A DNA stretch of 22,535 bases from CAYNRA01 sp964399465 (GTDB lineage: Bacteria > Bacteroidota > Bacteroidia > Cytophagales > Spirosomataceae). Every line of letters starts with the position of its first letter. Position 1 is the stretch's first letter. The position numbers and the translations under genes were made by a program. The notes under the pieces are model-generated. The model worked only from the letters and a program-made list of their open reading frames with translations, had not been told where the DNA came from and did not search any database. Of the stretch, positions 9,064-17,474 are shown piece by piece. The stretch covers positions 1-22,535 of the forward strand of contig CAYNRA010000048.1 in the NCBI GenBank assembly GCA_964399465.1, in the 5' to 3' direction.

Positions 9064-10131
9064 TCAAACAAATTCTAAGCCCTTTGCTTCTGCATCAGAT
9101 ACAAACTTTTTAACAAGCTGCTCGTCTTCTTTTTTACAAATCATCAGGACATTATCATACTCTGCTACAATGACATTGTCCAGACCATTGATAACAACCA
9201 ACCTATCTTTTGGGGTTTTGACAACGCAATTCTGAGTATTATAAAGCATTACTTGGCCATCAATTGCGTTTCCGTATTCATCTTTGTCCGAAATTTCATA
9301 GAGTGATTTCCAAGTGCCTAAATCCGACCAACCGATATCGCTCAAGACAACAAATACGTTTTCAGCTTTTTCCATCACGCCATTATCAATCGATATACTG
9401 CGACATTGTTTGTATGCCACTCCAAGTGCCTCTTTTTCTTCCACTGTAAAAAAAGCTTTTTGAGCCACTTGGAACGCCTCCGCCATCTCCGGTAGAAAGG
9501 CATTAAAGGATGTCAAAATACTTTTAACGTGCCAAATGAAAATACCTGCATTCCAGACATAATCACCACTTGCGATAAATTTCTCAGCCAATTCTAGATG
9601 GGGTTTTTCTGTGAACGTTTTGACACGTTTGACTTCTGCCTCCTCTTCCAAAAACTGGATATATCCATAACCCGTATCTGGCCGGGTCGGAGTGATACCG
9701 AGTGTCACCAAGACATTTTGCTTCGCTGCACACGCTATGGCTACCTGAATCCTCCTCTTGAACTCCTCTTCTTTCAATATAATGTGATCAGCAGGTGCTA
9801 CCACGATGGTTGCATCCGGATTTTCTTTTTCAATTTTATAACAAGCATACGCAATACAAGGGGCTGTATTCCTGCGGCTAGGTTCGCATAAAATTTGTTC
9901 CTCTGATAAATAAGGGAGCTGTTCTTTCGTAATTTCATAATACTCCTCACTTGTAACTACATAAATATTTTCCTTAGGACAAATCCCCTCAAATCGACTT
10001 GCCGTTTGTTGTATCAATGTTTGCCCCGTGCCTAGCACATCATGGAATTGTTTGGGGTTTGTTTGTCGGCTGAAAGGCCAGAATCTTGTTCCTACTCCAC
10101 CTGCCATGATGATCACATAATTATTCCTCAT
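9064..10131 (-). CDS. manC: Mannose-1-phosphate guanylyltransferase
   Basis: This 355-residue enzyme makes GDP-mannose from mannose 1-phosphate and GTP, supplying mannose, fucose or rhamnose residues for surface glycans and glycoproteins. The nucleotidyltransferase signature GGVGTRFWPFSR is at 11-22, followed by PKQF, EPSRRNTAP (83-91), PADH (113-116), the DTGYGYI block near 152-158, FTEKP (173-177) and WNAGIF (193-198). The length matches the short single-domain form; the C-terminal phosphomannose isomerase domain found in bifunctional enzymes is absent. ATG at 10131 puts the nucleotide-binding loop near the N-terminus, as in the family. It lies 79 bases downstream of the DUF3089 gene on the same strand with no terminator between, so co-transcription is possible. 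No polysaccharide gene cluster surrounds it. Confidence 0.95.
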   Translation of the reverse strand: MRNNYVIIMAGGVGTRFWPFSRQTNPKQFHDVLGTGQTLIQQTASRFEGICPKENIYVVTSEEYYEITKEQLPYLSEEQILCEPSRRNTAPCIAYACYKIEKENPDATIVVAPADHIILKEEEFKRRIQVAIACAAKQNVLVTLGITPTRPDTGYGYIQFLEEEAEVKRVKTFTEKPHLELAEKFIASGDYVWNAGIFIWHVKSILTSFNAFLPEMAEAFQVAQKAFFTVEEKEALGVAYKQCRSISIDNGVMEKAENVFVVLSDIGWSDLGTWKSLYEISDKDEYGNAIDGQVMLYNTQNCVVKTPKDRLVVINGLDNVIVAEYDNVLMICKKEDEQLVKKFVSDAEAKGLEFV

Positions 10132-10210
10132 GCTCGAATTATCTATTTTAAGTTTGTTTTGTTTGAATGGGACGGCTCTTTTTGGGTATTCACTCGCTGC
10201 TTACTATCAT

Positions 10211-11263
10211 TTATTCTTTAATGGATTGGCTCAAAAAGTTTTCCAAGCGCAAAGCTACATTTTCTCTAATGTTTCCCCAATATAAATTTATATCTGCGTA
10301 GTGCCAAATTTTGGTTCGTAGGAAAATACGACCTTTGATATAAGGCTGATGAATCCACAATAACCCTTCGTGAACTTGGGCATCTGCTGGATTTTCTACC
10401 CACTTAAAGCCTAATCCAACCCCACCCACATTTTGTTTTTCTGAAATAAACTCCTTGGTATCTGTCCAAGTCAAAGGATTCACACAATACGAAGAATGCA
10501 ATCCATTTTTATAATAAGTTGGATAGTAACCTGTCAAAAACGTATTCCAACTTACAAAACCTCCTACGTCACCGGGTGTTTTGCTTGGCGAAATAGACTG
10601 GAATGTATCCGGTTGGACTGCGATACCGACCAAATAAGCAGCAACCAATTGTTTCTGTCTTGGCGTTCCATCAAAAAAGTCTTTTAAAAGTCTACGCGCA
10701 TGAATTGTTCCTTGGCTGTGCGAAGCAATCACAATAGGTCGACCGTTATTTTCTTTTTCTAGGTAATGAACAAAAGCGGCTTTCACATCTTGGTAAGCTA
10801 ACTCCAACGCTTGCCGATTCGCCGACGTATCGGTCGTCAAAAAAACACTGTAATGCGCTTGGCGGTATCTTGGCACAAAAACACGGCACGAACCATTGAA
10901 AACCGATGCCTGATTTAGAATAGTTGAACCATCAATTTTCTCGTTCAATACGTCATCATTTACAGAGGCATTCCATGTGTATTCGTTGGTAGGCTTATCC
11001 CCATAGATAGTGGGATAAATAAAAAAAACATCTGCCTTCGCTTCTTTTTGTTGGTCTTTGAAGGGCGAACCTTTCGGTATTTTATCTGCCATATCTTCCT
11101 TTTCAGGATGAGCAGCCCACATGGATAAAAGGGTGTAATCTGGCACTGGAGGCACTGCATTTTTATTGAATGGGTCCTTAATTATATATCGCTGCGCCAA
11201 TAAATTCGTAGAAAAAAGTGACACATAAACTACGAAAAGAAAAAGGGAAAATGATTTTAGCAT
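10211..11263 (-). CDS. DUF3089-family secreted alpha/beta hydrolase (lipase-like)
   Basis: This 350-residue protein has a signal peptide of about 23 residues (ending NLLAQ). It matches my recollection of DUF3089 proteins, which have an alpha/beta-hydrolase fold. Visible hallmarks are ADVFFIYPTIYG (about 77-88), PRYRQAHYS (131-139) and the nucleophile elbow SHSQG with Ser183 as the likely catalytic serine. His and Asp partners cannot be assigned securely. Substrate is unknown; the family is described as lipase- or esterase-like. Transcription is divergent from the TonB receptor at 11355. On the minus strand TAATTTTG (complement of 11328-11335) is a perfect -7 element, but no good -33 element is placed before it. 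It may be co-transcribed with the downstream guanylyltransferase. Confidence 0.85.
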   Translation of the reverse strand: MLKSFSLFLFVVYVSLFSTNLLAQRYIIKDPFNKNAVPPVPDYTLLSMWAAHPEKEDMADKIPKGSPFKDQQKEAKADVFFIYPTIYGDKPTNEYTWNASVNDDVLNEKIDGSTILNQASVFNGSCRVFVPRYRQAHYSVFLTTDTSANRQALELAYQDVKAAFVHYLEKENNGRPIVIASHSQGTIHARRLLKDFFDGTPRQKQLVAAYLVGIAVQPDTFQSISPSKTPGDVGGFVSWNTFLTGYYPTYYKNGLHSSYCVNPLTWTDTKEFISEKQNVGGVGLGFKWVENPADAQVHEGLLWIHQPYIKGRIFLRTKIWHYADINLYWGNIRENVALRLENFLSQSIKE

Positions 11264-11354
11264 ATTAATATTACTTTTTTTTGTTTTTTTTGCACAAAAA
11301 TGATATTTCTTTTGTGTAATATTACCACAAAATTAAACTAACTACCTAATAACT

Positions 11355-14300
11355 ATGTCTAAAATCTACATTAAGAAATGGCTAATTAGCGCATTTTCGC
11401 TCATGTTGATTTCAACTGTTTCGTTTGGACAAGCGAAAATCTCTGGAATCATCACAGATGCAGATACAAAAGAGCCACTCATCGGAGTGAGTGTGCAAGT
11501 TAAAAATAAAATAATTGGAACGATTACGGACACCAAGGGGAATTTCTCTCTTTCTACTGCAACGCCTGTTCCTTTTTCTCTTGTTATTTCTTCCGTTGGT
11601 TATCAAACAATGGAAGTGGAAGTCAAGAGTGATGTTACTTCCTTAAATATTGCCTTAAAAGAGCAATCCATTATGGGACAAGAAGTAGTCGTTTCTGCTT
11701 CTCGTGTAGAAGAAAGTGTAATGCGTTCGTCGGTCACAGTAGAAAAAATGGACTTACGCACGATTCAACAGTCGGCAGCACCCTCTTTCTATGACGGACT
11801 AGCCAACATGAAAGGCGTGGATGTTACGACCCAAGGTTTACTTTTCAAATCTGTGAATATGCGTGGATTTGGTGCAACAGGAAACCCACGTATCGTTCAA
11901 ATGATTGACGGGATGGACAACCAAGCACCTGGCTTAAACTTTGCCGTGGATAACATCGTCGGGATGCCAGAACTAGACGTTGAAAGCGTTGAAGTTCTCC
12001 CTGGTGCTGCATCTGCCTTGTACGGTCCGAATGCTATCAATGGATTAATTCTAATGAATTCCAAAAGTCCTTTCTTATATCAAGGATTGAGTGCGACTAT
12101 CAAGTCAGGTATTATGAATTCATCAAACCGGACAAATGCTGATGGTTCTGCTTTGGGTATTACTCCATTCAATGATGTGGCAATCCGTTATGCGAAAGCT
12201 GTCAATGATAAATTTGCTTACAAAGTGAATGTCTCTTACTTGGCAGCGCAAGATTGGCAAGCCAATGACTACACAAACTTAAATATTGGTGGCGTACAAA
12301 ACGGTACACGTGGGGCTGGCGTTAACAATGATTACGATGGAATGAACGTGTATGGCGATGAAATCCAAGCAAATATGAACTCCGTAGCGAATTCGTTAGT
12401 CACTGCAGGATTGCTTCCAAGAGCTGCATTAGGACTTATTCCAAATACAAATGTCAGCAGAACTGGTTTCCTAGAGAGAGATTTGGTTGATTACAACACA
12501 AAATCACTCAAAGCAAACTTGGCACTTCACTACAGAATCAACGAAAAAGTAGAGGCTATCGGCCAAGTTAATTACGGAACTGGTACCACAGTTTACACTG
12601 GAACAGGCCGGTATTCACTTCGTAACTTCAACATCACACAAGCGAAATTAGAACTAAGAGGTGATAACTTCACGCTTCGTGGTTATACAACGCAAGAACG
12701 TTCAGGAGAATCCTACACAGCAGGTTTAGCCGCTGTCGCGATGTTGAACGACATCAAACCTCATGCAACTTGGTTTGGTCAATATGTAGGTGCATTTGCC
12801 CAATCTCGTTTAGCAGGATTAAATGAAAGTGCAGCTCATTTGGCAGCAAGAGGCATTGCAGACCAAGGAATGCCTACACCTGGAACTGCCGGATTTGACG
12901 CTCTTTTGAATGAATACAGAGATAAACCAATCATTGACGGAGGTGGCTCTTTCTTAGATAAAACCAATCTATACCATGCAGAAGGGGTATATAACTTCAA
13001 AAATCAAGTTAAATTCGTCGAGTTATTGGCAGGTGCAAACGTAAGACAATTCCAACTTCGTTCAAACGGAACACTTTTCGCAGATAATAAAGAAGGTAGA
13101 ACAGGTACTATTCCAATCAACGAATATGGTGCATTTGTACAAGCAGGAAAAAGCTTATTCAAAGACCATTTTAAATTAACAGGTTCGATTCGTTACGATA
13201 AAAACCAAAATTTTGACGGACAATTTACGCCAAGAATTTCTGGTGTAACCACATTCGGCGAGCAAAACATTCGTCTATCTTACCAATCTGGATTTAGAAT
13301 CCCGACGACACAAAACCAATACATTGATCTACGTACACCAGCAGGTACTTTGATTGGTGGTTTACCTGAGTTTGATGCACGTTACAACTTACAAAACGGT
13401 ATTTCAGTAGCTAACTTATCTCCTAGTGTGATTGCCTCTGTCATTCAAAGCAATCCAGCTATTATTCAGAGAGCTCAACAATATGCGATTCAAGCTGTAA
13501 CAGCTCAGGCCCTACCAGCTATTCAGGCGGCCGTTACAGCAGCTATTACACAACAAGTTACAGCAGCCGTTACAGCGCAAGTAAATGCAGGTGTAGCAGC
13601 AGGTCAAATTCCAGCTGAAGCCGCAGCCGCAATTATTCAACAACAAGTTGCTGCCGCACTTCCAACAGCTTTACAACAAGCTCCTGGAATCGTTCAACAA
13701 CAATTATCAGGTATTTTGGCACAACAAGTACCTGGCGTAACAGCACAAGTAGTTCCTGCTTTTGCTTTAGCGGCACTTCCGAAATATGCGGGTGGCACTT
13801 TACAACCTGAGCGTATTCAGTCGTATGAAATTGGTTATAAGGGACTTATCGGAAAGAAATTATTTGTAGATGCTTATTATTACACAAGTAAATACACGAA
13901 TTTCATTGGAGGTGTATCTATTGTAGTACCTACTGCTCCAGCAGCTCCAGGTTTACCCATTGAATCAGGTGTTGGTGGTGCAAGTACACGTTTAGCTTAT
14001 TCAAGACCAGCCAATACAAAAGAAGAGATTACAGTTAACGGATGGGCTGCAACATTGAACTACTCACTTCCGAAGGGCTTCAATATTGGTGGTAACATCG
14101 CTTACAACAAATTAACTGGCTTTACTCCTTCTCCTGAGCAACAATATGCTGGCTTCAATACCCCAGAATACAGATATAATGTATCATTTGGAAAGAGAAT
14201 GGGTAGTGGTGATAAATTTGGTTTCAACGTGAATTTCCGCCACCAAGATGCGTTCGTATGGGAAGCTTCATTTAACCAACCAACAACGACTAGCAATCCT

Positions 14301-14498
14301 TTATTCACGAACACGACCGTTCCAGCCATCAACAACCTAGATGCACAAGTAAGCATGAAACTTTCAGCGCTGAAATCAATCATCAAAATTGGTGGAACGA
14401 ACTTAGGAGGCAAACCGTATATCCAAGCATATGGTAGTGCGCAAGTTGGCTCTATGTATTACGTGAGTTTAGCATTTGATGAATTATTGAATAAATAA
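11355..14498 (+). CDS. TonB-dependent receptor with carboxypeptidase regulatory-like domain and Ala/Gln-rich insertion
   Basis: This 1047-residue outer membrane receptor starts with a signal peptide (about 1-25, ending VSFGQ). A carboxypeptidase regulatory-like beta-sandwich follows at about 28-103, then a TonB-box-like QEVVVSASRVEE and a plug domain (about 120-235) with MRGFG, MIDGMDNQAPG and VEVLPGAASALYGPNAINGLI. These plug motifs are of the vitamin B12/siderophore-receptor type rather than SusC type, and no SusD follows. The barrel includes the receptor-like FRIPTTQNQY and LQPERIQSYEIGYKG segments. Between these two lies an inserted low-complexity stretch at residues 687-808, listed separately. 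The gene stands alone between a divergent hydrolase and icd, followed by a terminator. The ligand is unknown. Confidence 0.94.
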   Translation: MSKIYIKKWLISAFSLMLISTVSFGQAKISGIITDADTKEPLIGVSVQVKNKIIGTITDTKGNFSLSTATPVPFSLVISSVGYQTMEVEVKSDVTSLNIALKEQSIMGQEVVVSASRVEESVMRSSVTVEKMDLRTIQQSAAPSFYDGLANMKGVDVTTQGLLFKSVNMRGFGATGNPRIVQMIDGMDNQAPGLNFAVDNIVGMPELDVESVEVLPGAASALYGPNAINGLILMNSKSPFLYQGLSATIKSGIMNSSNRTNADGSALGITPFNDVAIRYAKAVNDKFAYKVNVSYLAAQDWQANDYTNLNIGGVQNGTRGAGVNNDYDGMNVYGDEIQANMNSVANSLVTAGLLPRAALGLIPNTNVSRTGFLERDLVDYNTKSLKANLALHYRINEKVEAIGQVNYGTGTTVYTGTGRYSLRNFNITQAKLELRGDNFTLRGYTTQERSGESYTAGLAAVAMLNDIKPHATWFGQYVGAFAQSRLAGLNESAAHLAARGIADQGMPTPGTAGFDALLNEYRDKPIIDGGGSFLDKTNLYHAEGVYNFKNQVKFVELLAGANVRQFQLRSNGTLFADNKEGRTGTIPINEYGAFVQAGKSLFKDHFKLTGSIRYDKNQNFDGQFTPRISGVTTFGEQNIRLSYQSGFRIPTTQNQYIDLRTPAGTLIGGLPEFDARYNLQNGISVANLSPSVIASVIQSNPAIIQRAQQYAIQAVTAQALPAIQAAVTAAITQQVTAAVTAQVNAGVAAGQIPAEAAAAIIQQQVAAALPTALQQAPGIVQQQLSGILAQQVPGVTAQVVPAFALAALPKYAGGTLQPERIQSYEIGYKGLIGKKLFVDAYYYTSKYTNFIGGVSIVVPTAPAAPGLPIESGVGGASTRLAYSRPANTKEEITVNGWAATLNYSLPKGFNIGGNIAYNKLTGFTPSPEQQYAGFNTPEYRYNVSFGKRMGSGDKFGFNVNFRHQDAFVWEASFNQPTTTSNPLFTNTTVPAINNLDAQVSMKLSALKSIIKIGGTNLGGKPYIQAYGSAQVGSMYYVSLAFDELLNK
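13413..13778 (+). other. Low-complexity Ala/Gln/Val-rich insertion within the TonB receptor barrel
   Basis: Residues 687-808 of the receptor (122 residues) contain only two charged residues (one Arg, one Glu) and two aromatic residues. They consist mainly of Ala, Gln, Val, Ile and Pro with approximate periodicity, for example AVTAAITQQVTAAVTAQV. At the DNA level the 11-base unit gccgttacagc occurs at 13530-13540 and 13566-13576, 36 bases apart and in frame, which suggests growth by internal duplication. It interrupts a position where related receptors usually go directly from the FRIPT strand to the LxPE strand, so it most likely sits in one extracellular loop. The reading frame is intact, so this is not a frameshift artefact. 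Confidence 0.8.
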
Positions 14499-14525
14499 AA
14501 ATTGTATTGACCGATCAGATTATAT

Positions 14526-14547
14526 CATTCTTGTACCAAAAAGAATG
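14526..14547. repeat. Short inverted repeat after the TonB receptor
   Basis: CATTCTT at 14526-14532 pairs with AAGAATG at 14541-14547 (one extra T-A pair outside) around an 8-base loop. No T-run follows, so it is not a typical terminator; it could stabilise the 3' end of the receptor mRNA or be chance in AT-rich DNA. Confidence 0.3.
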
Positions 14548-14620
14548 AAGAAAGATTGAAACAGCTTCTATTTTTAGAAACAAAAAATCAAGTATTCATA
14601 ATTTTCTTTGGTTTAAGTAG

Positions 14621-14652
14621 AAAAAGAGCCCCCTTTGGAGGCTCTTTTTTTT
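14621..14652 (+). terminator. Rho-independent terminator between TonB receptor and icd
   Basis: AAAAAGAGCC (14621-14630) pairs with GGCTCTTTTT (14640-14649) around a 9-base loop, followed by further T residues. It lies about 120 bases beyond the receptor stop and upstream of the icd promoter, so it closes the receptor transcript. Confidence 0.88.
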
Positions 14653-14658
14653 GGTCTA

Positions 14659-14692
14659 TTCTGAGAAAAATACTATAAAATTACTAGCTTTG
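14659..14692 (+). promoter_or_regulatory. Predicted Bacteroidota-type promoter of icd
   Basis: TAGCTTTG at 14685-14692 is a perfect match to the -7 element TAnnTTTG. TTCTG at 14659-14663 is a weak -33 element (consensus TTTG) with a 21-base spacer. The predicted transcript starts about 40-45 bases before the icd ATG and just after the preceding terminator. No Shine-Dalgarno sequence is seen, as is usual in the phylum. Confidence 0.5.
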
Positions 14693-14742
14693 CAGCGCTG
14701 TATTTTCTGATAGAAATATCAACTCACTCAAAAAAAGTAATC

Positions 14743-15963
14743 ATGGAAAAAATCAAAGTGGACAACCCCGTTGTCGAGTTAGATGGGGATGAAATGACGC
14801 GTATCATTTGGCAATTCATTAAAGATAAACTCATTCTTCCGTATTTGGATATTGATCTTAAGTACTACGATTTAGGTATCGAGCACAGAGATGCAACCAA
14901 TGACCAAGTTACAATTGACGCCGCACATGCCATCAAAGAATATGGTGTAGGTATCAAATGTGCTACTATTACGCCTGATGAAGCGCGTGTAGAAGAGTTT
15001 GGACTAAAAAAGATGTGGAAATCGCCAAACGGAACGATTCGTAATATCCTAGATGGTACGGTTTTCAGAGAGCCTATCGTTTGTCAAAATGTTCCTCGTT
15101 TGGTAACAAACTGGGACTCCCCAATCATTGTTGGTCGCCACGCATTCGGTGATCAATACCGCGCAACGGATTTCGTCGTACAAGGAAAGGGTAAATTAAC
15201 CATGAAGTTTGAGGGGGAAGACGGCTCTGTTCAAGAGTTTGAAGTCTATAACTACGAAGGGCAAGGTGGTGTTGCAATGGGTATGTACAATACCGATGAG
15301 TCTATTTATGGCTTCGCACGCTCCTGTATGAACATGGCATTGGCGAAAGGATGGCCTTTGTATCTATCTACGAAAAATACAATTCTTAAAAAATACGACG
15401 GTCGCTTTAAAGATATTTTCCAAGAGGTTTGGGAAAATGAGTTCAAAGACAAAGGCGTACAGTACGAGCACCGCCTCATTGATGACATGGTTGCCTCTGC
15501 CCTAAAATGGAACGGGAACTTTGTTTGGGCTTGTAAGAACTACGACGGGGACGTTCAGTCGGATACCGTAGCACAAGGTTTCGGTTCTTTAGGACTTATG
15601 ACTTCTGTATTGGTTACACCAGACGGAAAAACATTGGAGTCTGAAGCAGCACACGGTACAGTAACAAGACACTACAGAGAGCACCAAAAAGGAAAACCAA
15701 CATCTACCAACCCGATTGCCTCTATTTTTGCTTGGACGCGCGGTTTGGCGTTTAGAGGAAAATTGGATAATAACCAACCTTTGGTTGAGTTTGCGGATGC
15801 TTTGGAAGCAGTTTGTGTTGAGACCGTAGAGTCAGGTAAAATGACTAAAGATTTAGCTGTTTGTATTTACGGTAACAAAGTAAATCACGGAGAGCACTAT
15901 CTATATACAGAGGAGTTCTTAGAAGCTATCAATACGAATTTGAAAGCGAAATTGGCGAAGTAA
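14743..15963 (+). CDS. icd: NADP-dependent isocitrate dehydrogenase, eukaryote-like homodimeric type
   Basis: This 406-residue cytoplasmic TCA-cycle enzyme converts isocitrate to 2-oxoglutarate, CO2 and NADPH. It aligns almost without gaps over its first half with human IDH1: the substrate-binding SPNGTIR block has Ser94, Asn96 and Arg100. GRHAFGDQYRATDFVV places Arg132 at exactly the human position. The metal-binding LIDDMV (about 245-250) and NYDGDVQSD segments are intact, as is the NADP-binding HGTVTRHYR (304-312). This is the eukaryote-like IDH subfamily rather than the Escherichia coli-type enzyme. ATG at 14743 matches the family start. It has its own predicted promoter and a strong terminator, so it is monocistronic. 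Confidence 0.97.
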   Translation: MEKIKVDNPVVELDGDEMTRIIWQFIKDKLILPYLDIDLKYYDLGIEHRDATNDQVTIDAAHAIKEYGVGIKCATITPDEARVEEFGLKKMWKSPNGTIRNILDGTVFREPIVCQNVPRLVTNWDSPIIVGRHAFGDQYRATDFVVQGKGKLTMKFEGEDGSVQEFEVYNYEGQGGVAMGMYNTDESIYGFARSCMNMALAKGWPLYLSTKNTILKKYDGRFKDIFQEVWENEFKDKGVQYEHRLIDDMVASALKWNGNFVWACKNYDGDVQSDTVAQGFGSLGLMTSVLVTPDGKTLESEAAHGTVTRHYREHQKGKPTSTNPIASIFAWTRGLAFRGKLDNNQPLVEFADALEAVCVETVESGKMTKDLAVCIYGNKVNHGEHYLYTEEFLEAINTNLKAKLAK

Positions 15964-15988
15964 TCCCCAACGTTTTTCAGTGTGTAGC

Positions 15989-16032
15989 AAAAAAAGAGAG
16001 AGATGTTGGAAACAACGTCTCTCTCTTTTTTT
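15989..16032. terminator. Bidirectional terminator between icd and lipoprotein gene
   Basis: Bases 15989-16008 pair with 16013-16032 in a 20-bp stem with a single G-T wobble and a GAAA loop. An A-tract on the left and a T-tract on the right allow termination in both directions. It lies between the convergent ends of icd (15963) and the lipoprotein gene (16060). Confidence 0.93.
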
Positions 16033-16059
16033 AATCGACTTACTCTATTTATTGCAAAC

Positions 16060-16506
16060 TCAACGAACCAACTCCAAGGTTTGGTCTGTTCCAATTTTTT
16101 TAAGTGTCATTGTATTTTCTCCCAATTCATACGTCCAAATTCCTTCTAGCATTTCTTGGGTAGCTTTCTGTTCGGGACTAAATACGATTGGTGACAGACC
16201 TTCCTTTGGTGTATCAGGAGGAGGTGGAGTAACCCACTGAATCCATAATTCACCAAGAGCTGTAATTCTAAAACCAGCCCGCATTTCTTCTTGATTCGTC
16301 AGGCGCAATTTCCCATTACAAGAATGGCTCTCATCACGTACTAATTTTCGGGATACTTCACAACCTGTGAAATCAATTTGTTGAATTGTACTGGAAGAGG
16401 ATACATTCCAAACTTGTTGCACTTCGGCGTACTCGGTTAGAATTTCAGGAGGTTCGCAGCTCCAAAGAAGCAAGTACAAAACAACGAATAAAGGCATTTT
16501 TCTCAT
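16060..16506 (-). CDS. Small hypothetical lipoprotein
   Basis: I do not recognise a specific family. The 148-residue product begins with a lipoprotein signal sequence (MRKMPLFVVLYLLLWSC), with the lipidated cysteine at residue 17; a start at Met4 is also possible. Cys49, within TGCEVSRK, and Cys63, within HSCNGKL, could form a disulfide. A Pro-rich patch (TPPPPDTP) lies mid-protein. The C-terminal part has alternating polar and hydrophobic residues (GIWTYELGENTMTLKKIG), reminiscent of a small lipocalin-like or beta-barrel domain, which is only a suggestion. The gene converges on icd across a shared terminator and lies 241 bases beyond the membrane protein gene upstream, so it probably has its own promoter. 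Confidence 0.75.
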   Translation of the reverse strand: MRKMPLFVVLYLLLWSCEPPEILTEYAEVQQVWNVSSSSTIQQIDFTGCEVSRKLVRDESHSCNGKLRLTNQEEMRAGFRITALGELWIQWVTPPPPDTPKEGLSPIVFSPEQKATQEMLEGIWTYELGENTMTLKKIGTDQTLELVR

Positions 16507-16747
16507 CGGGCATTGGTTTTAAAAGTAAAAAATTTGACTATTTACACTTGTTCACAACCTAAAACGCCATCTCTACTTAAAATATTGTTGGGTGAAATAC
16601 AGAGCCATGTGCGAGCGGTAAGGTAAACCATGGGTCGTTCAAACAAAATGAATAAAACGAAAAACACCTACTTCCTAACTGTGGTGAAGGCATACTTTTC
16701 ATTCAATACAAATCAGGAAATTTAGTGGCTAGAGAAATCATAAACTC
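16507..16747. other. Intergenic spacer with an isolated GC-richer patch
   Basis: This 241-base stretch separates the membrane protein stop from the lipoprotein start. I find no terminator, no convincing promoter pair and no supported gene. A GC-richer patch at about 16600-16640 contains imperfect inverted ends, GAGCCATG at 16602-16609 and CATGGGTC at 16629-16636 (7 of 8 pairs). Short open frames across it on both strands (about 30-40 codons) have no supporting features. Confidence 0.4.
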
Positions 16748-17323
16748 TTAATAATAAATAACATAACCAAGATAGAGATAACAACCCAAGAAGAACAGCA
16801 AAAATGAAAAAGGTACGAAGCCAAAATGAATGAGATGTTCTTTCCATTTAACGTTATTCAGCACAGAGTACAACCCCAAGAAGAAGAGCGTTTCTGCCAA
16901 CATAAACCACCAGCCCGGATAGCCCGTCATGCGTCGCAAACGAAATAAAGGGAAGCAACTGTAAAAATAGGAATCCCATTCTACTTGTCCGAATAATAAG
17001 CTCAAAATAACATGCAACAGACCCGTTATAAGATATACGCCCAATGTAAACCTTAGCCAAGCGAATTTGCCTCGTCTAAGAAAAAAATAAGATACACATA
17101 AAACGAAAACCAGCTTAGAGATAAACCAAACAGCATATAGACGTGTATATTCATACGAATATCCCGTACCTATCTTACAAATTCTGGCAATCCACATCGG
17201 ATTTCCTACCAAGCGTCGCTCTGTAAGGATGATAGCCATGTTGGCAAATATTTCATTTCCAACGAAATAGAGCATAAAACTAAAAATGAATATACCCCAA
17301 AATCTTTTTATGTAATTAATCAT
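16748..17323 (-). CDS. Multispanning membrane protein of unknown function
   Basis: The 191-residue product is not recognised. It has about five hydrophobic segments (roughly residues 9-27, 62-82, 87-110, 133-152 and 163-187) with Arg/Lys-rich connectors, so it should lie in the inner membrane. The frame is open from an ATG at 17344, but I prefer ATG at 17323 (MINYIKRF). There the start codon overlaps the stop of the preceding small gene in ATGATTAA, a typical translational-coupling arrangement, and the protein then begins with a short positively charged N-terminus and a membrane segment. It is the last gene of a three-gene unit with the CPBP protease and the small gene. An aromatic loop (TGYPGWWF) near residues 126-133 is the most distinctive motif. 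No catalytic motif is evident. Confidence 0.78.
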   Translation of the reverse strand: MINYIKRFWGIFIFSFMLYFVGNEIFANMAIILTERRLVGNPMWIARICKIGTGYSYEYTRLYAVWFISKLVFVLCVSYFFLRRGKFAWLRFTLGVYLITGLLHVILSLLFGQVEWDSYFYSCFPLFRLRRMTGYPGWWFMLAETLFFLGLYSVLNNVKWKEHLIHFGFVPFSFLLFFLGCYLYLGYVIYY

Positions 17324-17474
17324 GCTGCATGAATAGTAAAACATCCTTTTTAGATTTTTCTGTCACATAGTGTAAATCTGAATCAATTTCATTCAGAATA
17401 TTCTGGAACTCTGCATTCTTTGCTATTGACCGATAGTTTCGTATTAAACCAAATAGGTTGTCTTTACCCTTCAT
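17316..17474 (-). CDS. 52-residue small protein in the CPBP operon
   Basis: This small gene fills the apparent gap between the CPBP protease and the membrane protein. Its ATG at 17474 lies inside the last codons of the protease gene (11-base overlap, ATGAAGGGTAA). Its TAA overlaps the ATG of the next gene by 8 bases (ATGATTAA). The product is soluble and highly charged, without a signal peptide, membrane segment or cysteine: it starts MKGKDNLFGLIRNYRSIAKN and ends KKDVLLFMQHD. It is probably helical. The tight overlaps on both sides support real translation. The function is unknown; partner, regulator or substrate of the neighbouring membrane proteins are all possible. It does not have the double-glycine leader of classical bacteriocins. 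Confidence 0.72.
   Translation of the reverse strand: MKGKDNLFGLIRNYRSIAKNAEFQNILNEIDSDLHYVTEKSKKDVLLFMQHD

Noticed and set aside
13413..13778. A frameshift as the cause of the low-complexity stretch in the TonB receptor
   Set aside because: The frame continues intact into recognisable barrel strands, and the in-frame repeat spacing (36 bases) fits coding duplication.
17324..17344. Upstream start (MFYYSCS) for the membrane protein gene
   Set aside because: The ATG at 17323 overlaps the small gene stop in a coupling arrangement and gives a more typical membrane-protein N-terminus.
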